DNA of 33,854 nt from Larix sibirica. Taxonomy: Eukaryota; Streptophyta; Pinopsida; Pinales; Pinaceae. Below, piece by piece: positions 1-11,525 of this stretch. The position numbers and the translations under genes are program-made. Below the pieces are notes generated by a model. It had not been told where the DNA came from. It made no database searches and worked only from the letters and a program-made list of their open reading frames with translations. The stretch's first letter is position 1. Each line of letters begins with the position of its first letter. The stretch lies in the NCBI GenBank assembly GCA_004151065.3, contig NWUY0304062964.1, positions 1 through 33,854 of the forward strand, given 5' to 3'.

Positions 1-121
1 ATAGGTTGGGTTGGATAGCCATGTGATGGGTTACTATCCAGCACGGTTCGGAGAGCACTTTACGTCTGCGCTGGTGAATGGAAGCCCCCGGCTCTTCCTA
101 CGGAGTAACAATCAACTCTAT
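1..121 (+). ncRNA. 3' end of a group II intron (rps3 intron 1, site i74): domains V and VI
   Basis: Positions 16-49 form a textbook 34-nt group II domain V: a 9-bp lower stem (TAGCCATGT with GCACGGTTC), a 2-nt CA bulge, a 5-bp upper stem (GATGG with CTATC) and a 4-nt loop GTTA. The catalytic AGC triad is at 17-19. Positions 50-121 follow as domain VI and the 3' splice site, ending in A-T (the AY rule) directly before the rps3 exon 2 sequence. In plant mitochondria this intron interrupts rps3 after nucleotide 74, which fits the phase seen here. Two oddities: the loop is GTTA rather than a GNRA type, and there is an A:C mismatch in the lower stem that C-to-U editing would repair. The rest of the intron and exon 1 lie outside the window. 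Confidence 0.8.
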
Positions 122-248
122 TTATCATTATGGAAAATTGGTGTATCAAGATGTCAATCTCAGAGATCATTTCGGTTCGATACGTCCACCTACGAGAAAA
201 ACCTTTGGCTTCCGTCTCGGTAGGTGTATTATTCATCATTCTCCTAAT
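122..248 (+). pseudogene. rps3: Mitochondrial ribosomal protein S3, truncated exon 2
   Basis: Starting at T122 the frame reads the N-terminal region of plant mitochondrial S3, a small-subunit ribosomal protein: a [14 protein letters not shown] stretch, then FGSIRPPTR, then [10 protein letters not shown]. This covers about residues 25-66 of the usual protein. The exon begins with the third base of codon 25, exactly where the i74 intron should be spliced. After the codons for HHSPN (ending at 248) similarity stops. The expected basic segment leading to codon 83, where some gymnosperm genes carry a second intron, is not recognisable, and the frame continues only with unrelated residues to a stop at 423-425. 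I see no exon 3. It is most likely a recombination-truncated copy, with the functional gene elsewhere. A real exon followed by a strongly diverged end is less likely. Confidence 0.8.
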
Positions 249-2006
249 TCGTCAAGCCTAATTAGCCACTTTATGTTTAGTATGATCCTCTTGCGTATGA
301 TTCTCAAATTGTTAATCAACGTATTTATTCCCGTACCTTGCTGTGTAAAGTGGATGTGGCACGTTGTGAAGGTGAACGGGTATCGTGGCCTTTTCCTTCG
401 TCTTGGCCAGTCACCCCTCTTATAAGACTCATCAGTTCAGAGAATAAAATCCAATTAGTTTACTCGATCAATGCCTCTCCCGTAAGAAGGGTCAGTTTGT
501 AAGCTTGCGTTATATACGATATTATACAACAATGGGCTCAGCAAGTTCTCAGGTGCACCGGTTCCAAAACATCCAAGCTATATCTTCCCATTGTATTATA
601 AGTAGCCTGGGATTATAGCGGAGCTCCCATGGATTATTTCCCACTGGCTTAGTCCCAGAATGGATCTTTTATCATAGTAGGCCCCAGCCAGGAGTCCCGC
701 GATTTATTTAAGTGTGTCTTTCATGCAGGGAAATGATGGGGGGGGACCTCTATCAGGTCTTTTTTGATGCCGTAGTCTCACCCCGAAAAAGGGTATTGGC
801 AATTGAATCAATTAATATCTTACCTCTAAACGACCCATGCTTGCCGAGATATTTATGATATTTATTTTTTGTAGGTTTCTGAAAAATAAAAAATTACACT
901 TCGTGGTGTCCAAGTAAAATATCCTCATTGGCACAGGAAAATGGATTTTATTCAATATAAACTATATACCTTTAGAGTGTCTCTCTCTCATAAACGTGTT
1001 TTCACCAAGCTTGCTTAGTCCCTTGCCTTCTGGAATACCCTATACCCCAGAGCCCACGTCGTAGAGGGAGGTTAGTAATTACAGGGCCAACAGCCAACTT
1101 AGCATAAGGGGAGGTTGTTCCACAGATTGATACACAAAAACTACGAACTATAGAGTGTTGTGATTTTGCACCTAGCAGAACAAAGAAGGCTTATCCGTTT
1201 GTTTTTTTAGCTGCGGGATCACAGAGGAGGTTTAGGAAAAGGCGGCAGGTGTGCCGCTTGCCGGGTTCTTCAGCTGCTGGCCGGGAGATGTCCCAAAATA
1301 AAGTGTCGTCTGCAAATAAAAGGGAACGATAAATAAAAAAAAAGTTCATACTAACCGGGTTCTTGCATCCTTATCTCTTTAGCAATATCTACTGGTCTCT
1401 AATTACGCTTTATTTTTATATGAATTACGCTTCTAATGAACGACCCTTCACGAAAGAAAAATGCATCTCTTGCTTGCAGGTAAGGTCCTGAAAGGAAAAC
1501 CTACTAGTAAACCCAGTCCTGATAAAACCTTCTAATGCGTGCGAAGGAAAAGCAACATAACACTATATCGAAGGTCCCACGTCTATTAAGAACTTATATA
1601 CTTATTCCTTATGGGGCCCCTCAAATTGCTGCCACTCAGATAAGTTATAACCCTGAGCTACAATTTATAATCAGATTTTAGACTGCTTGCGCGTGAAAAA
1701 GGTACAGATCCGTGCGTTTATAGTGAATCGAGGGAATGACAATTTGTACAGGCCCCAATATTGGATTAACTTACCCAGACTGTGTTGTTTTCCTAAATCA
1801 TGTTGGGTTTTTATTTAGGAACCGGAGAACCACTAAGGCGAGTTAAATTCGATATGGGTTCGGGTTAAATCTCCGAATAATGTATAATTAAATAAACATA
1901 AACTTGGTTCATGAGGCACTATTCTAATAATGGGGGAGGCTCCCAATCTATACTGCAGCTACAACGGGGTAATACTACCTCATGATCAAGAAGAATTTGA
2001 AAACAA
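249..2006. other. Intergenic spacer, no gene recognised
   Basis: All six frames are broken by frequent stops and no family is recognisable. There is an 8-G run at 738-745. An 18-bp word at 1600-1617 (ACTTATTCCTTATGGGGC) recurs exactly at 9492-9509. I see no tRNA cloverleaf and no further rps3 exon. Confidence 0.6.
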
Positions 2007-2049
2007 GAGCCACCTTGCTCTCCCTTTGGTCAAGCAAGTCTTTCCTTCC
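2007..2049 (-). repeat. Dispersed ~43-bp repeat, copy 1
   Basis: The reverse complement begins GGAAGGAAAGACTTGCTTGA and continues with a purine-rich tract ending in GGTGGCTC. It matches 18300-18340 (plus strand) almost throughout, and 16162-16202 (minus strand) more weakly. Short dispersed repeats of this kind are common in plant mitochondrial spacers. Confidence 0.6.
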
Positions 2050-5000
2050 AAGAATAAAAATGCAAGGATGAAGCCTCCCAGCAGTCCTCAAGCAAGCCTG
2101 AAGCATTATGCGAGCCAGGACCCTGGCGAACCATAAAGATCGGGCAAGCCAGAAGAACCAGAGAAGAGGCAGCCAGAAGCCGCACCGGACAAGCAGCCAG
2201 GCTAAAAACACGAGCAGCCCAAAGCGTCAGACGACCCTAACCTAAGGAGGAGCCCGCCTCAAGGGAGCCAGAGTAAGCAACAAACGAGTCATAAGTCAGC
2301 TCGGAGGAAGAACAAAGCAAAGAATAAGAAGCAAGATTACAACGTAGGGTCAGTAAAATAGTGGAAGTAATGGTAGATATAAGAATAAAGATAATTATAG
2401 AAGTAAGAATAGAAGGATGGAAGCAATGCAGCGTGTCAAAGTCCGCGTCCGGTTAATAAAGTAGATACTAGAGCGCGAGTCCTGTCTTGATGAGAGCTAG
2501 AGAGCTGGGGGAGCGGAAAAAAAATAGACAGGAGCTTTTTCACCACCCTAATAGTAAAAAAGGGGGGGGGGTAAGTAAGAAGAATAAACAGCCCTCCTTC
2601 ACCGTCCACGATACAGATATGCTAGAGTCAAGGCCTGAAAAGCTGTTTAATAAGCTATGGTTATAAACATGTGCATTCTCTTCTTCCCCCATTCTGGGTA
2701 ACTTGTTGCGTTGCACTCATCTTGCACCTGTTGTGAGGAAGTCAATTTGTTTTATTCCCGGCGTCGCTTGGATGATCCTAATATAATGCAATGCATAGCT
2801 TTGCTTCCGCTCATCATAAGTTCTTCTTTCTTTATTTTTAAATGACACATTATTCAACAGAGAGAGGGTTAAGAGAAAGAAAGAGTCTTATTTAACTCGC
2901 ACTACAGAGAGTATCCCACACTACAGAGAGGCTAAGCACAAAGAGTATAGTATAGGTAGGAGTTATACAGCTTCTGAACTCAAGCTAAGCACTATAGATA
3001 TAGAGTCGTTCTATTGAGAACTTAGACCAACTAGTGGCGCTAGAGTCGTTATAAGAAAGAATCGCGGGTCGGTGCCCTAAAAAATAGAGATTCATGCATG
3101 TTATCAGCGAGTTTAGAACTAGATTGCGAGCTATAGCACAAAAAGAGAAAGAACTACACAATTCTACTCAACGGAGATAGAGGCATTACTACTCTACTAC
3201 TATAACCAGCTACTACTCTAAGATAAAACTTAAGAGAAAGTAAAATTGAAATAGAAAGCTAATTTATTCTCTGGCACAGGCTCCACATTCACTTGCTTTA
3301 GTTTCCATCCATACTTCCATCCATAAGGTATAGACTTCCCGAAGGTCCTAAAGGTACTCCTTCCTTCCGGTTGTATACATCCGGACTTAGAGTGAAAGTG
3401 GTAAGCCTTCTACTATAAAAACTGCTTTTAGCGGCTTAGTACTAGTATGCCTTTGGACACTTGCTGTAAGTCTTAGATAGAGTAAGAGTTACTCGCTTAG
3501 TCCATTAGACTAGGTCTTTACCATGGACACTACTTACTTTATTATTTACCTACTTAAAGTAGGTTTCATAGGAGTAAGTCTTAACCAGTAAGTATTGAAC
3601 TGGCACTTTATACTTTTAGTAAAAGCCAATACACTTCCGTCCTTAGAAGAGGAAGGTTGTCCACGCCAAAATGTACTACGCCTAGCCTTTAAACTTTTGT
3701 ACTTGCCTTTGTATTTAGAGTAAGTTCCATGGAGTTCAAGCTGGACTTCCACCATAGAGTACTTAAGAGACACTCAAAGCACTTAGTCCCATACTTTACT
3801 GTTGGTCTTTATTTTTTCCCATGCCCTGAGAGTGAAAGCCATAAAGTGAAACTATATATAGTAGTGTCATAGCTAGAGGAAGAGAGAAAGAGATATAGAG
3901 TTGAAAGAGGTATCGCTGTGGTATCTATCTGCACAACCACCTATTCTAGTATATGTGTAAAACACGGCTTACAAGCGATGGAAATAGAGCAGCTTCTGAA
4001 GCACATGGACATATTATAAAAGTGGTAATACTAAGTCATACGACTCTATCTTCTATTGAACTGGTTGTGTTGTTTAGCCCAGCTTTACTTTATAGGTTAG
4101 GCTGCTCTATGGATCAGCGCGTTGATGCCAACTAGGTTTCGATTAAAAGCGTAGATCCCCCAGCATGGAGGTAGGTTCCACTGTCTTTGTGAGTATGGGT
4201 AGGTTGCGTAATACCAAGACTGTTTCACTCTGGGTGCAATGTCTGGTTCGATCGGTGTTTCGAGGAGGTCGATCTAAGATTAGGAGGTCGAGATAAATCA
4301 CAGGTAGATTCTTCAATGTGGGCTTTTTATGTGGCACTATGGAACGATAGGATGGTACTGAAAGCATTATGCATAACGCGTAATAGAGGATTGGTAACCA
4401 GAAAGCAAAGATATTGGGAACTAAGAGCGTATTGGGCCCGTAAGGTTGAAAGGTTGAACAGAAGACATAATGTGTGTTTGATCGTAATGTGTATAATGCG
4501 TATATAAGCCGGTATTTCTTTTTATTTCCTCCTCGTGTCACACCTGCCTGCTCTCTTGTGTTTACCCTATTTTCTCCATCTTTCCATCCATCCCGGTCTC
4601 TATCGTGTTATGTTTATCTTGTGCTCTGGGCGACGCTGCTCTGTTTGTTCTCTCCACACGTCCTCACGCTCCTTCCTATGTTTATTTATTCTCTCTCTTC
4701 AGCTTTAGACTTCACCTAAGCGCATAGAATCAGTGTTCTTTAGTAGTGATAATGGCACCATCTTGTTCTTGATGATCGCTCCACACAAAACTTGGTCCAG
4801 ATGACATATCAGCCTTGATCCGCTCGATCTATCTTAGAGTCATGATCATTCGTGATGCAAGTTTGTTTCTTATATACGTTATTTCATTATGTCTTGTTTT
4901 GTTTCTTTATTTAGATAACCTTTCCACATTGTCCGAATCGAAACTATTCTTGCTTTTCGGGTCGATCTCAGAAAGAGAATGCTCAAATTATATCTGCTGC

Positions 5001-5620
5001 TAGGACACCTTTATTTATTTAATTCCCCATCTGGATATGTAACCTTTTTGAAAGCAAATTTACCATATAGATAGACTAGATATGATGCTACCTTTATGCA
5101 CTTAATTTTCCACCTCGATAGGGGTCTTATAGTCTTGCATTGCTTGGTCCAACAGAAGAAACAAGCCTTAAGATAGAGTCTCGTCCATGCGGAGTCTTCT
5201 TAAGCAGCTGAATAGACAGAACTACTATACGAGTATCACTATAATATAGCAGCCTTTAGAGTGCGCCTATACCAGCTTTTATTAATCTTGTTAGTCCCGT
5301 CAGGACCCCTATCTATGGACACTTGCTTTAGGTGAAAGCCTTAGTATATTTACATTATTTCTTCTGTGTAGGAGCTTCGGATAGGAAGATTTTCATTGGA
5401 GAATAAGATTTGTACCTACTTAGTACCCTTTTATTTGGCTACCTTTCTTTAATGCCTTAAGCCTAGACCACCAGCACCAACCCCACCATAAGCCTTAGGC
5501 ACTATAAAAGACCTCGGGGAGGAGGGGAAAGATAGTGCCTTTCTTTGAGGGAAGATAGAGAGACCCATTCAGGGAGATGGGCCAGATAGAGAGAGTATTC
5601 TTGGAATAAAGGAAAGAAAG
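2050..5620. other. Cryptically repetitive spacer, no gene recognised
   Basis: 2100-2560 is purine-rich, with recurrent AGCCAG, GAAGAA and AAGAATAAG words and a 10-G run at 2562-2571. 2850-3260 is built from drifting short words such as ACTACAGAGAG, CTAAGCAC and TAGAGTCGTT. 3290-3800 has repeated CTTAGT and ACTTAC words. A GGACACTTGCT motif near 3447 recurs near 5318. 4143-4541 (minus) is an unbroken 132-codon frame, but nothing in it resembles a known protein and its composition is that of the surrounding spacer, so I do not call it a gene. Confidence 0.5.
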
Positions 5621-5689
5621 GGGCTTTATTTATTAGTATTCCAGGAGAAGAGAGGAAGAAAAGGGCTTTATTTATTAGTATTCCAGGAG
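5621..5689 (+). repeat. 27-bp direct repeat, two identical copies 42 bp apart
   Basis: The word starting GGGCTTTATTTATTAGTATT and ending CCAGGAG occurs at 5621-5647 and again, identical, at 5663-5689. The surroundings are GA-rich. Perfect identity in otherwise decayed spacer suggests a recent local duplication. Confidence 0.85.
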
Positions 5690-8250
5690 GGGATAGGGCC
5701 AGGAGCCTTTAGCCTAAGCAAGCCCACCAAGTCCAACAGAACAAGATAAGCCCAACACACAAAAAAGAAAATAAACTAAACTAATCTAGCCTGCACTATA
5801 CCTATAACTAATAGATAACTATACCTGTGAATACCAACTATAAAATAAGTATGGCTCTTCCTAGCCAGTAGGTTTAATTAATAAATTGTATCTTTAGGCT
5901 CGGCCGTAATAGTAATAGTGGTACCACAAAGTACTAGTCTTTCATTTCAGCAAGTGGGATTCCTTCCAATCTGGCAGGTGGCAGCAGAACTAGGCTTAGG
6001 CAGTACATAGAGCTATGAGGCAGGAAGGAGATAAGGAAGGTGAGGCAAAGCAGTCATAGGACTAGGCTAATTAGATATAAACCCTGGCCAACAGCAGAAA
6101 TCCCACATAAACACTGGCCGAGAGGATAATAAGGTCCCCATCATTATCACCAGAAGAGAGAGCGATAAGTTTTCCTCCCCCTACCGGTGGTCGGGGGAGA
6201 GTTCATACCTAACCCCCATAATACCCGAGAGGATAAGTCCAACTTCAAAACATGCCACATCCAACACGGTAGGGGGCCCAGTGAGTGATTCACAGGCATA
6301 GGGGCCTTATACTTACTTGCTAGTAATTGCCAGTTAGTGCCTGCCATAGGGTCATTGTTTATATCCAGTGGTCGCCGCCCCAGTAGGTGGGGGGTTATGC
6401 TTGCCCGGATAGTTCTTGATTGATGGAAAACATCTTTTTAAGGGGCTGGTCCAACGGACGGACAAATGAAAGCCCTCTACCTACAACTAAACCCTCAATC
6501 TATAACTAAAACTCTTTCTCCACCGATATGGAACAATGGACCACCTAAAAACTATACCACTACAGAACCTTAGGAATGCTCTTACCCAGGATAGATGGAA
6601 GAAAGAATGAATATGCATTACACATGTTAATTCACAGGAGGTAGGTGGTTCATACGCCAGTCATACATAGCCGGGGCCAGAAGGGCATAGCCTCAAGGCG
6701 TCGATCATATCAATAGCCAGTGGTTGCTCATCGACCAGCCAGCAAGCGTCAATCCCGGCAATCAATGTAGCTGTGGCGTCCCCCTATCCGTGTTAAACGT
6801 CGTGAAATGCCATTCTTCCAAAGTAAAACATCACTTTATAATCCCATTTCCAATCCTTATGTGTAATCAAAACTTTATTTCTGTCATAGTGAAATTACCC
6901 TTTTAGGTATATTTAAGGTCGTGTGCCGATAAGCTTATAAGGGGCCACCATAGTAATAATAGGGCAGCTGCCACTAACTTATCTATTCACAATGAATTTA
7001 TTCCTTCCTAAGCCTCTGCTCTTATGCTGCCACCTTCCTTATTGGAAGGGATAACCTTCACTGCATTGCATAATCAAGTTGGCTAAAGAAGCACAATTTC
7101 ATTTGTATAATATGCCTTGGACCCTGTCCAAACCAATCTTTTATTACCTGCAAATTGAACCAATCAATTATTCTCGACAGAGAAGGAGCTATATCTTTAC
7201 CATCGCATGCGGTTCACTCTCCCTACTGAATAGCTATAGGAGTGAGCTTGCAACACCGACGTCATTCTTTATTAATCCCTTTTATTTCCTTCACTCCCTG
7301 CTGGCCTTAATAAGCCTGCATGCCTTCCTCACTGCTCCTTTGTCTTCTCCCTCTAACGTTGTCCTTGGCCGTTATGCATGCTTTCCCTTTAATGTATCCA
7401 TATTTCTATATGCCCGTCCGGTGACGCGGTTGCTTTTCCCCGCTCATCTGGCTGTCCACGTTTTCGTCGTCATCCTTGCTGATGCGGTTATACTTTAGTA
7501 GTAGGGGGGTTGGATGTTGAGTGCCTACACGGGACAGTATGATGGCATGGTACAGGGCCACTACAGGACAGCACGGCATCGGGTGGCACTGAACGGAAAT
7601 AAGAAGCTACCAGGGGCCTATTCCACCCTGATTTGGTCAATATGTTATCAGGATTGGTTTTATGGATGCCCCGAGTGCCCTAGCCACTGCGTATGGAAGC
7701 ACTTAAGTGGAACGGAATAGAGCAAACGGTTTGAAATTAACCCTAGCTCGTTGGTGAGTGTTCGTCAAGCGTTAAGTCGTAGAAGGGGAAGGCCTGGAGA
7801 CTTAATAGCAACCCTGATTCGCGTAGTTGGAATAATGACTCAACCAACTTCCAAAAAAACCAACCCAAACACCCATCTAACCCCAACCCTACGTTGACCC
7901 CAATCGACGTAGAGGACTTATCTCCACTATTTTATACATATCTATTTATATTTATTTATATATATATATTTTTTTATTATTTATTCCCAGTGGGGGGGGG
8001 GGCGGCGTCGTCACTAGTAATAGCGGCTCTACCCCCTTATCCGTATTATTATTATTCTATTTTGCTGGCGGCAGCGGCGTCTTCTTCTTTGCGAGCTCAT
8101 CCTCCTTTTAGGGTTATCGCTTGGCTGCAGGCTCCTAAACTGGCTTCTAGATTGGCTGTTATTGGTATTCTGGCTGGTTAGGGGACTTGTTTCATGGTAG
8201 CTTCTGGTCAGACCTCTGGTCCGCTGTCGAATCGTATATTGTTGGTTGTT
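5690..8250. other. Intergenic spacer, no gene recognised
   Basis: No conserved protein or RNA gene is visible. An open frame at 7079-7498 (plus, 139 codons, starting with TTG) is hydrophobic and Ser/Leu/Pro-rich but resembles no family I know. A pyrimidine/AT-rich stretch at 7920-8060 contains an 11-G run (7992-8002) and TAT/TTA microsatellite-like sequence. CCGAGAGGATAA-like words recur at about 6119 and 6227. Confidence 0.5.
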
Positions 8251-8298
8251 CCTTTCGTTATTTCCTTTATTATTCCTTTCGTTATTTCCCGTTATTAT
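8251..8298 (+). repeat. 24-bp tandem repeat, two copies
   Basis: 8251-8274 and 8275-8298 both begin CCTTTCGTTATTTCC and differ only in the last third of the unit. This is a typical replication-slippage duplication. Confidence 0.85.
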
Positions 8299-8744
8299 AT
8301 TACAGATATCCTTCTTGATGAATCTTCCGATCCGAAGAGAGGGGGTTATATTGGGGGGCTCAGATCACTCATATTCCCGAGTTTTCGCATCTTCAGTTTC
8401 TTATGGAACTTATGTTATTAGGGTTTCATTTACAGATATAGTTCCCAGGCCCCACTGGACAGCCGTCGGTCGGCCGGAACACTATATTATGGTTTAGAAA
8501 GGAATGTTCCGATCTCCCCTCCTACCAAAATAATGAGGCCCTAAAGAGAGGACGACTTTAATTGACCAGCTTTTACTTTTCCCTATAGAGATGGACCAAA
8601 AATTGACTCAATTGGCGGAAACAGCGCCTTTTCGACAGCAATTATTTTTCCCTAGGAGGCTTAAAAAGTTGGGTTTTGGCAGAATCCCCCTCACCCTCGT
8701 ACCTCAGGTGAGCCCCCTACGGGTCGTATTTTATACAGCATTAT

Positions 8745-8985
8745 GACCACCAGCAGTATCAGCAGTTACCAGTATCATTTCCATAAGGAGTTGGAGCGGC
8801 ACTACGGCCAGCATTTAAAGCAGCTTAACCAAAAGGCAGGCGGCCAAGCATAACAACCAGAGAACCAGAATCACCAGTATAACCAACATTAGCAGAACCA
8901 GTCGAATCAGCAGAACGACCAGCAGCACCAGTTGAAGGAGCAGAATTCCTAGTCACACTGGCTCCTCTGTCTGGTCTCACTCCAT
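8745..8985 (-). repeat. Decayed codon-like tandem repeat (Gly/Ala/Ser/Thr-rich on minus strand)
   Basis: The minus strand is a run of ACTGGT, TCTGCT, GCTGGT and GTTGGT words. Read from about 9022 downward one frame is open for 65 codons and gives TGAAGRSADSTGSANVGYTG-type sequence. The period is irregular and stops appear below 8825, so I treat it as a decayed repeat array rather than a gene. It resembles the better-preserved 33-bp array at 16560-17980. Confidence 0.5.
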
Positions 8986-9129
8986 AACTAAACTGAAGCT
9001 TCTGCGGTTGTAATCTGCCCAAAAAAGGCTCCCCTATTCTTTATCTGATCTTCTCAGACTGATGTTGTCCCAGCAGTATATTAAAAAGTGGACCAATCAA
9101 CAACTGTGTGGGCCATTGTAATCATCCCC

Positions 9130-9240
9130 TTTCTTTCAGGGTAGTAGGGGTAAGTATAGGTAGTAAATATTGGTAAGTAGCGGTAGCGGGCAATAGCAGT
9201 AGGGAGTATGTAGCGGGTAGTATCATGCAGTATCAGAAGG
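9130..9240 (+). repeat. Short-period GGTAGTA-type repeat
   Basis: The stretch is built of drifting 6-9-bp words (GGTAGTA, GGTAAGTA, GCGGTAG, GCAGTA). It looks like slippage-derived simple sequence without coding potential. Confidence 0.55.
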
Positions 9241-9298
9241 AAGGGGAGGTTTAACTAATTGAAAAAAGCGTTTTTCATATGCCAAATAGGGTAACACA

Positions 9299-10242
9299 TC
9301 GACTAAGGGTGACCTTAAATAAAAAAATTTATAAATAATATTTGAATAGCTTAAAAAAGAAGGTGCGGAGCGCTTTCCGAAATAGTCGAAGGAAGGGAGC
9401 TAAAAGCACTTGACCGCATCGGCGGGGAAGGAAGGTGAAAATAGGGAAGTTCTAATGAAGATAAGTCAATTCCAAAGGGAAAGACTATTTCACTTATTCC
9501 TTATGGGGCGGGGACTTCAATCAATTAGTACACACTTTAATAAGTACATATTTATAGATATAGTAGATAGATTTATAAAGTGGAGGGCCCCTAAAGGGTG
9601 AGGGGCAAACATAGTCAATAGGAGTTTAGGCCAAGAGAAATAGGAAAACCCCCATTCTATTAGAGTTCCGATGATATAGCCCCATAGATATTGATTCTTA
9701 GGCCTAACCTAGAGATAGAAAGCTGGGGATAGAAAAAATTATCAAATAGATTATTAATGGAACCAATCACATTATGAATGGCTGGCTTGTACTCTATAAT
9801 TGTTTGGTACCCCATGATGCTACTCAATTATTATGCTACTCGATGATGCTAATGTGATACTCGATCAGTTTACCCAAGAGTAGGCAGAGTCGCCGACGAT
9901 CCAGTCGATGTTGATTTGCGTTTGGTGATATGATTCAATAGCAATTCGATGGCAATAGTGATTAGTCAATAGCAATTGCGTTGGCAAGGGCAGAGAACGA
10001 ACCCATCTACGCGATGCAAGCTCAACGAAACAGACTCAGAGTTCCTACAGCAAAACATAGAGCTTCAATGGGGAATAATAAACAGAGCATACTCATAGGA
10101 CCTACTCGAAGGAACTTAAGGGGACAATCGAAGGGGAATAATTGAAGAATATGAATCCAAAGGGGGGCCTAATCACTGGTACACTCTGGCTACACAGAAA
10201 GATACACAGAGGAGTAATTTTTAATAATTGCATATAAAACAC
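9299..10242. other. Spacer with short ATGCTACTC-type repeats
   Basis: At 9817-9866 the words GATGCTACTC, TATGCTACTC, GATGCTAATG and GATACTCGAT follow one another. 9890-9990 repeats GATGGCAATAGTGATT-like words. The 63-codon frame at 9410-9601 (plus) has no recognisable similarity. No RNA gene was seen. Confidence 0.5.
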
Positions 10243-10545
10243 ACATCGCCGACGTATGACGCCGAGGGGAAAATGGTAGAATCGCCCCTTGTCCTCCTAC
10301 GTCGAACAAGCCTTTAAAGCCTTATTTGAATAGTCGTGATATCTTTTATTCTCCCTATGAACCATATAAAACCACACATCGCCGACGTTTTAGCCCTTCT
10401 ATAAAAGTGTATCATCGCCCCTTGTCCTCCTACGTCGAACAAGCCTTTAAAGCCTTATTTGCATCGTCGTTATATCTTTTATTCTGTTATTCATAATGGT
10501 ATAAATTCTAACATCGCCGACGTTTTAGCCCATAAATAGATATAT
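10243..10545 (+). repeat. ~133-bp tandem repeat, two full copies and a partial third
   Basis: Each unit starts ACATCGCCGACGT, at 10243, 10376 and 10511. The first two copies also share a 48-bp identical block (10281-10328 and 10414-10461) beginning ATCGCCCCTTGTCCTCCTAC. The stretch between the leader and the block is more diverged. The third copy keeps only the leader and the following TTTAGCCC. The GC-rich blocks stand out from the AT-rich surroundings. Confidence 0.85.
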
Positions 10546-11525
10546 ATAGTAGAGTGCTATTATCAATGCAGTATTATAACACCTGTTACACTGTATATGC
10601 TCTTGTTAAAGTAGAAGAGTAGGAACTAGGAAGTCTGATATTAAGATTAGGGACTATGTAAGACTAAGCTGAACTCCTATAAGTAACTTAGTGAGTAATC
10701 CTGAAGAACAAAAACCTCTAACGTAGGCGGGATACTAGAGCCTCTAACTAACTAGAACTATGAGATAGGTGTAGTTATTAAATAATAGCTCTGACTAAAG
10801 GTCTTGTTATAAAACTATAGCTCCATCCAGTTGATCAAGATGTTGTTTAAGAGAGAGCTCCTGCTGATCAAGCAAGGTGTAGAAAGAAAAGGATCAAACC
10901 CTTGATTGAACCTTTCACTTACTTATACAATCTATGACTTTTATACACACAATAAAGACTGATTTTCCCATGTATACTTGAACGAACTACGGGGCTAAAA
11001 ATAGCATAAGATAAGGGAGTGCTTTTTATCCCCCTTCATTGTCGACCAGGCCCCCTCTATTTCTTTGTGAAAGAGCTCGTGCGTGCTGAGATGGAGATTT
11101 ATAAATAATGGATTATCACCAACTCATTGTGAAAGTTAGCGTGAGCGATCGAGGAGATGTAGAGGCAATCAAAGAGATACAAAATCAATATTATATAAAT
11201 ATATAAATATATTCAAGGGATGTCGTGAACGGTGGTGGAACAGAGTATAAGTTGGTATCCGGTGCAAGTAGACTACAGGGTTAAGCAAGAGAAAGTATTT
11301 TAGATAAATAAAATAAGAAATCCAAATCAAATCTGATCAATTTGATTTTCCCGGCTTTTTCTTCATTGAAAAGCCTTTGCATAATTACATATAGTAAAGA
11401 ATGACTAGAAGATTCTCAAATCAATCTATTCATAAACTAATCCTACCCTGCGTTGTCTCTCGCTTTGGATGCATATGGTTTTCTCTAGTAAAAGGGAAAG
11501 TAATAAGGCTCTTAAAAGGCCAGTT
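10546..11525. other. AT-rich spacer, no gene recognised
   Basis: 10600-10830 is cryptically simple (ACTAGGA, TAAGACTAAG, CTCTAACTAAC words). There are no long conserved frames and no tRNA or intron core. Confidence 0.5.

Noticed and set aside
4143-4541. 132-codon open frame, minus strand
   Set aside because: No recognisable domain, composition like the surrounding spacer, and the opposite strand is open as well over part of it.
7079-7498. 139-codon open frame, plus strand, TTG start
   Set aside because: Pyrimidine-rich DNA yields a Ser/Leu/Pro-rich reading by composition; no ATG at the start and no family resemblance.
10243-10545. CRISPR-like arrangement of repeats and spacers
   Set aside because: Only two to three copies with a 133-bp period, the between-repeat parts are homologous to each other, and the context is plant organellar.
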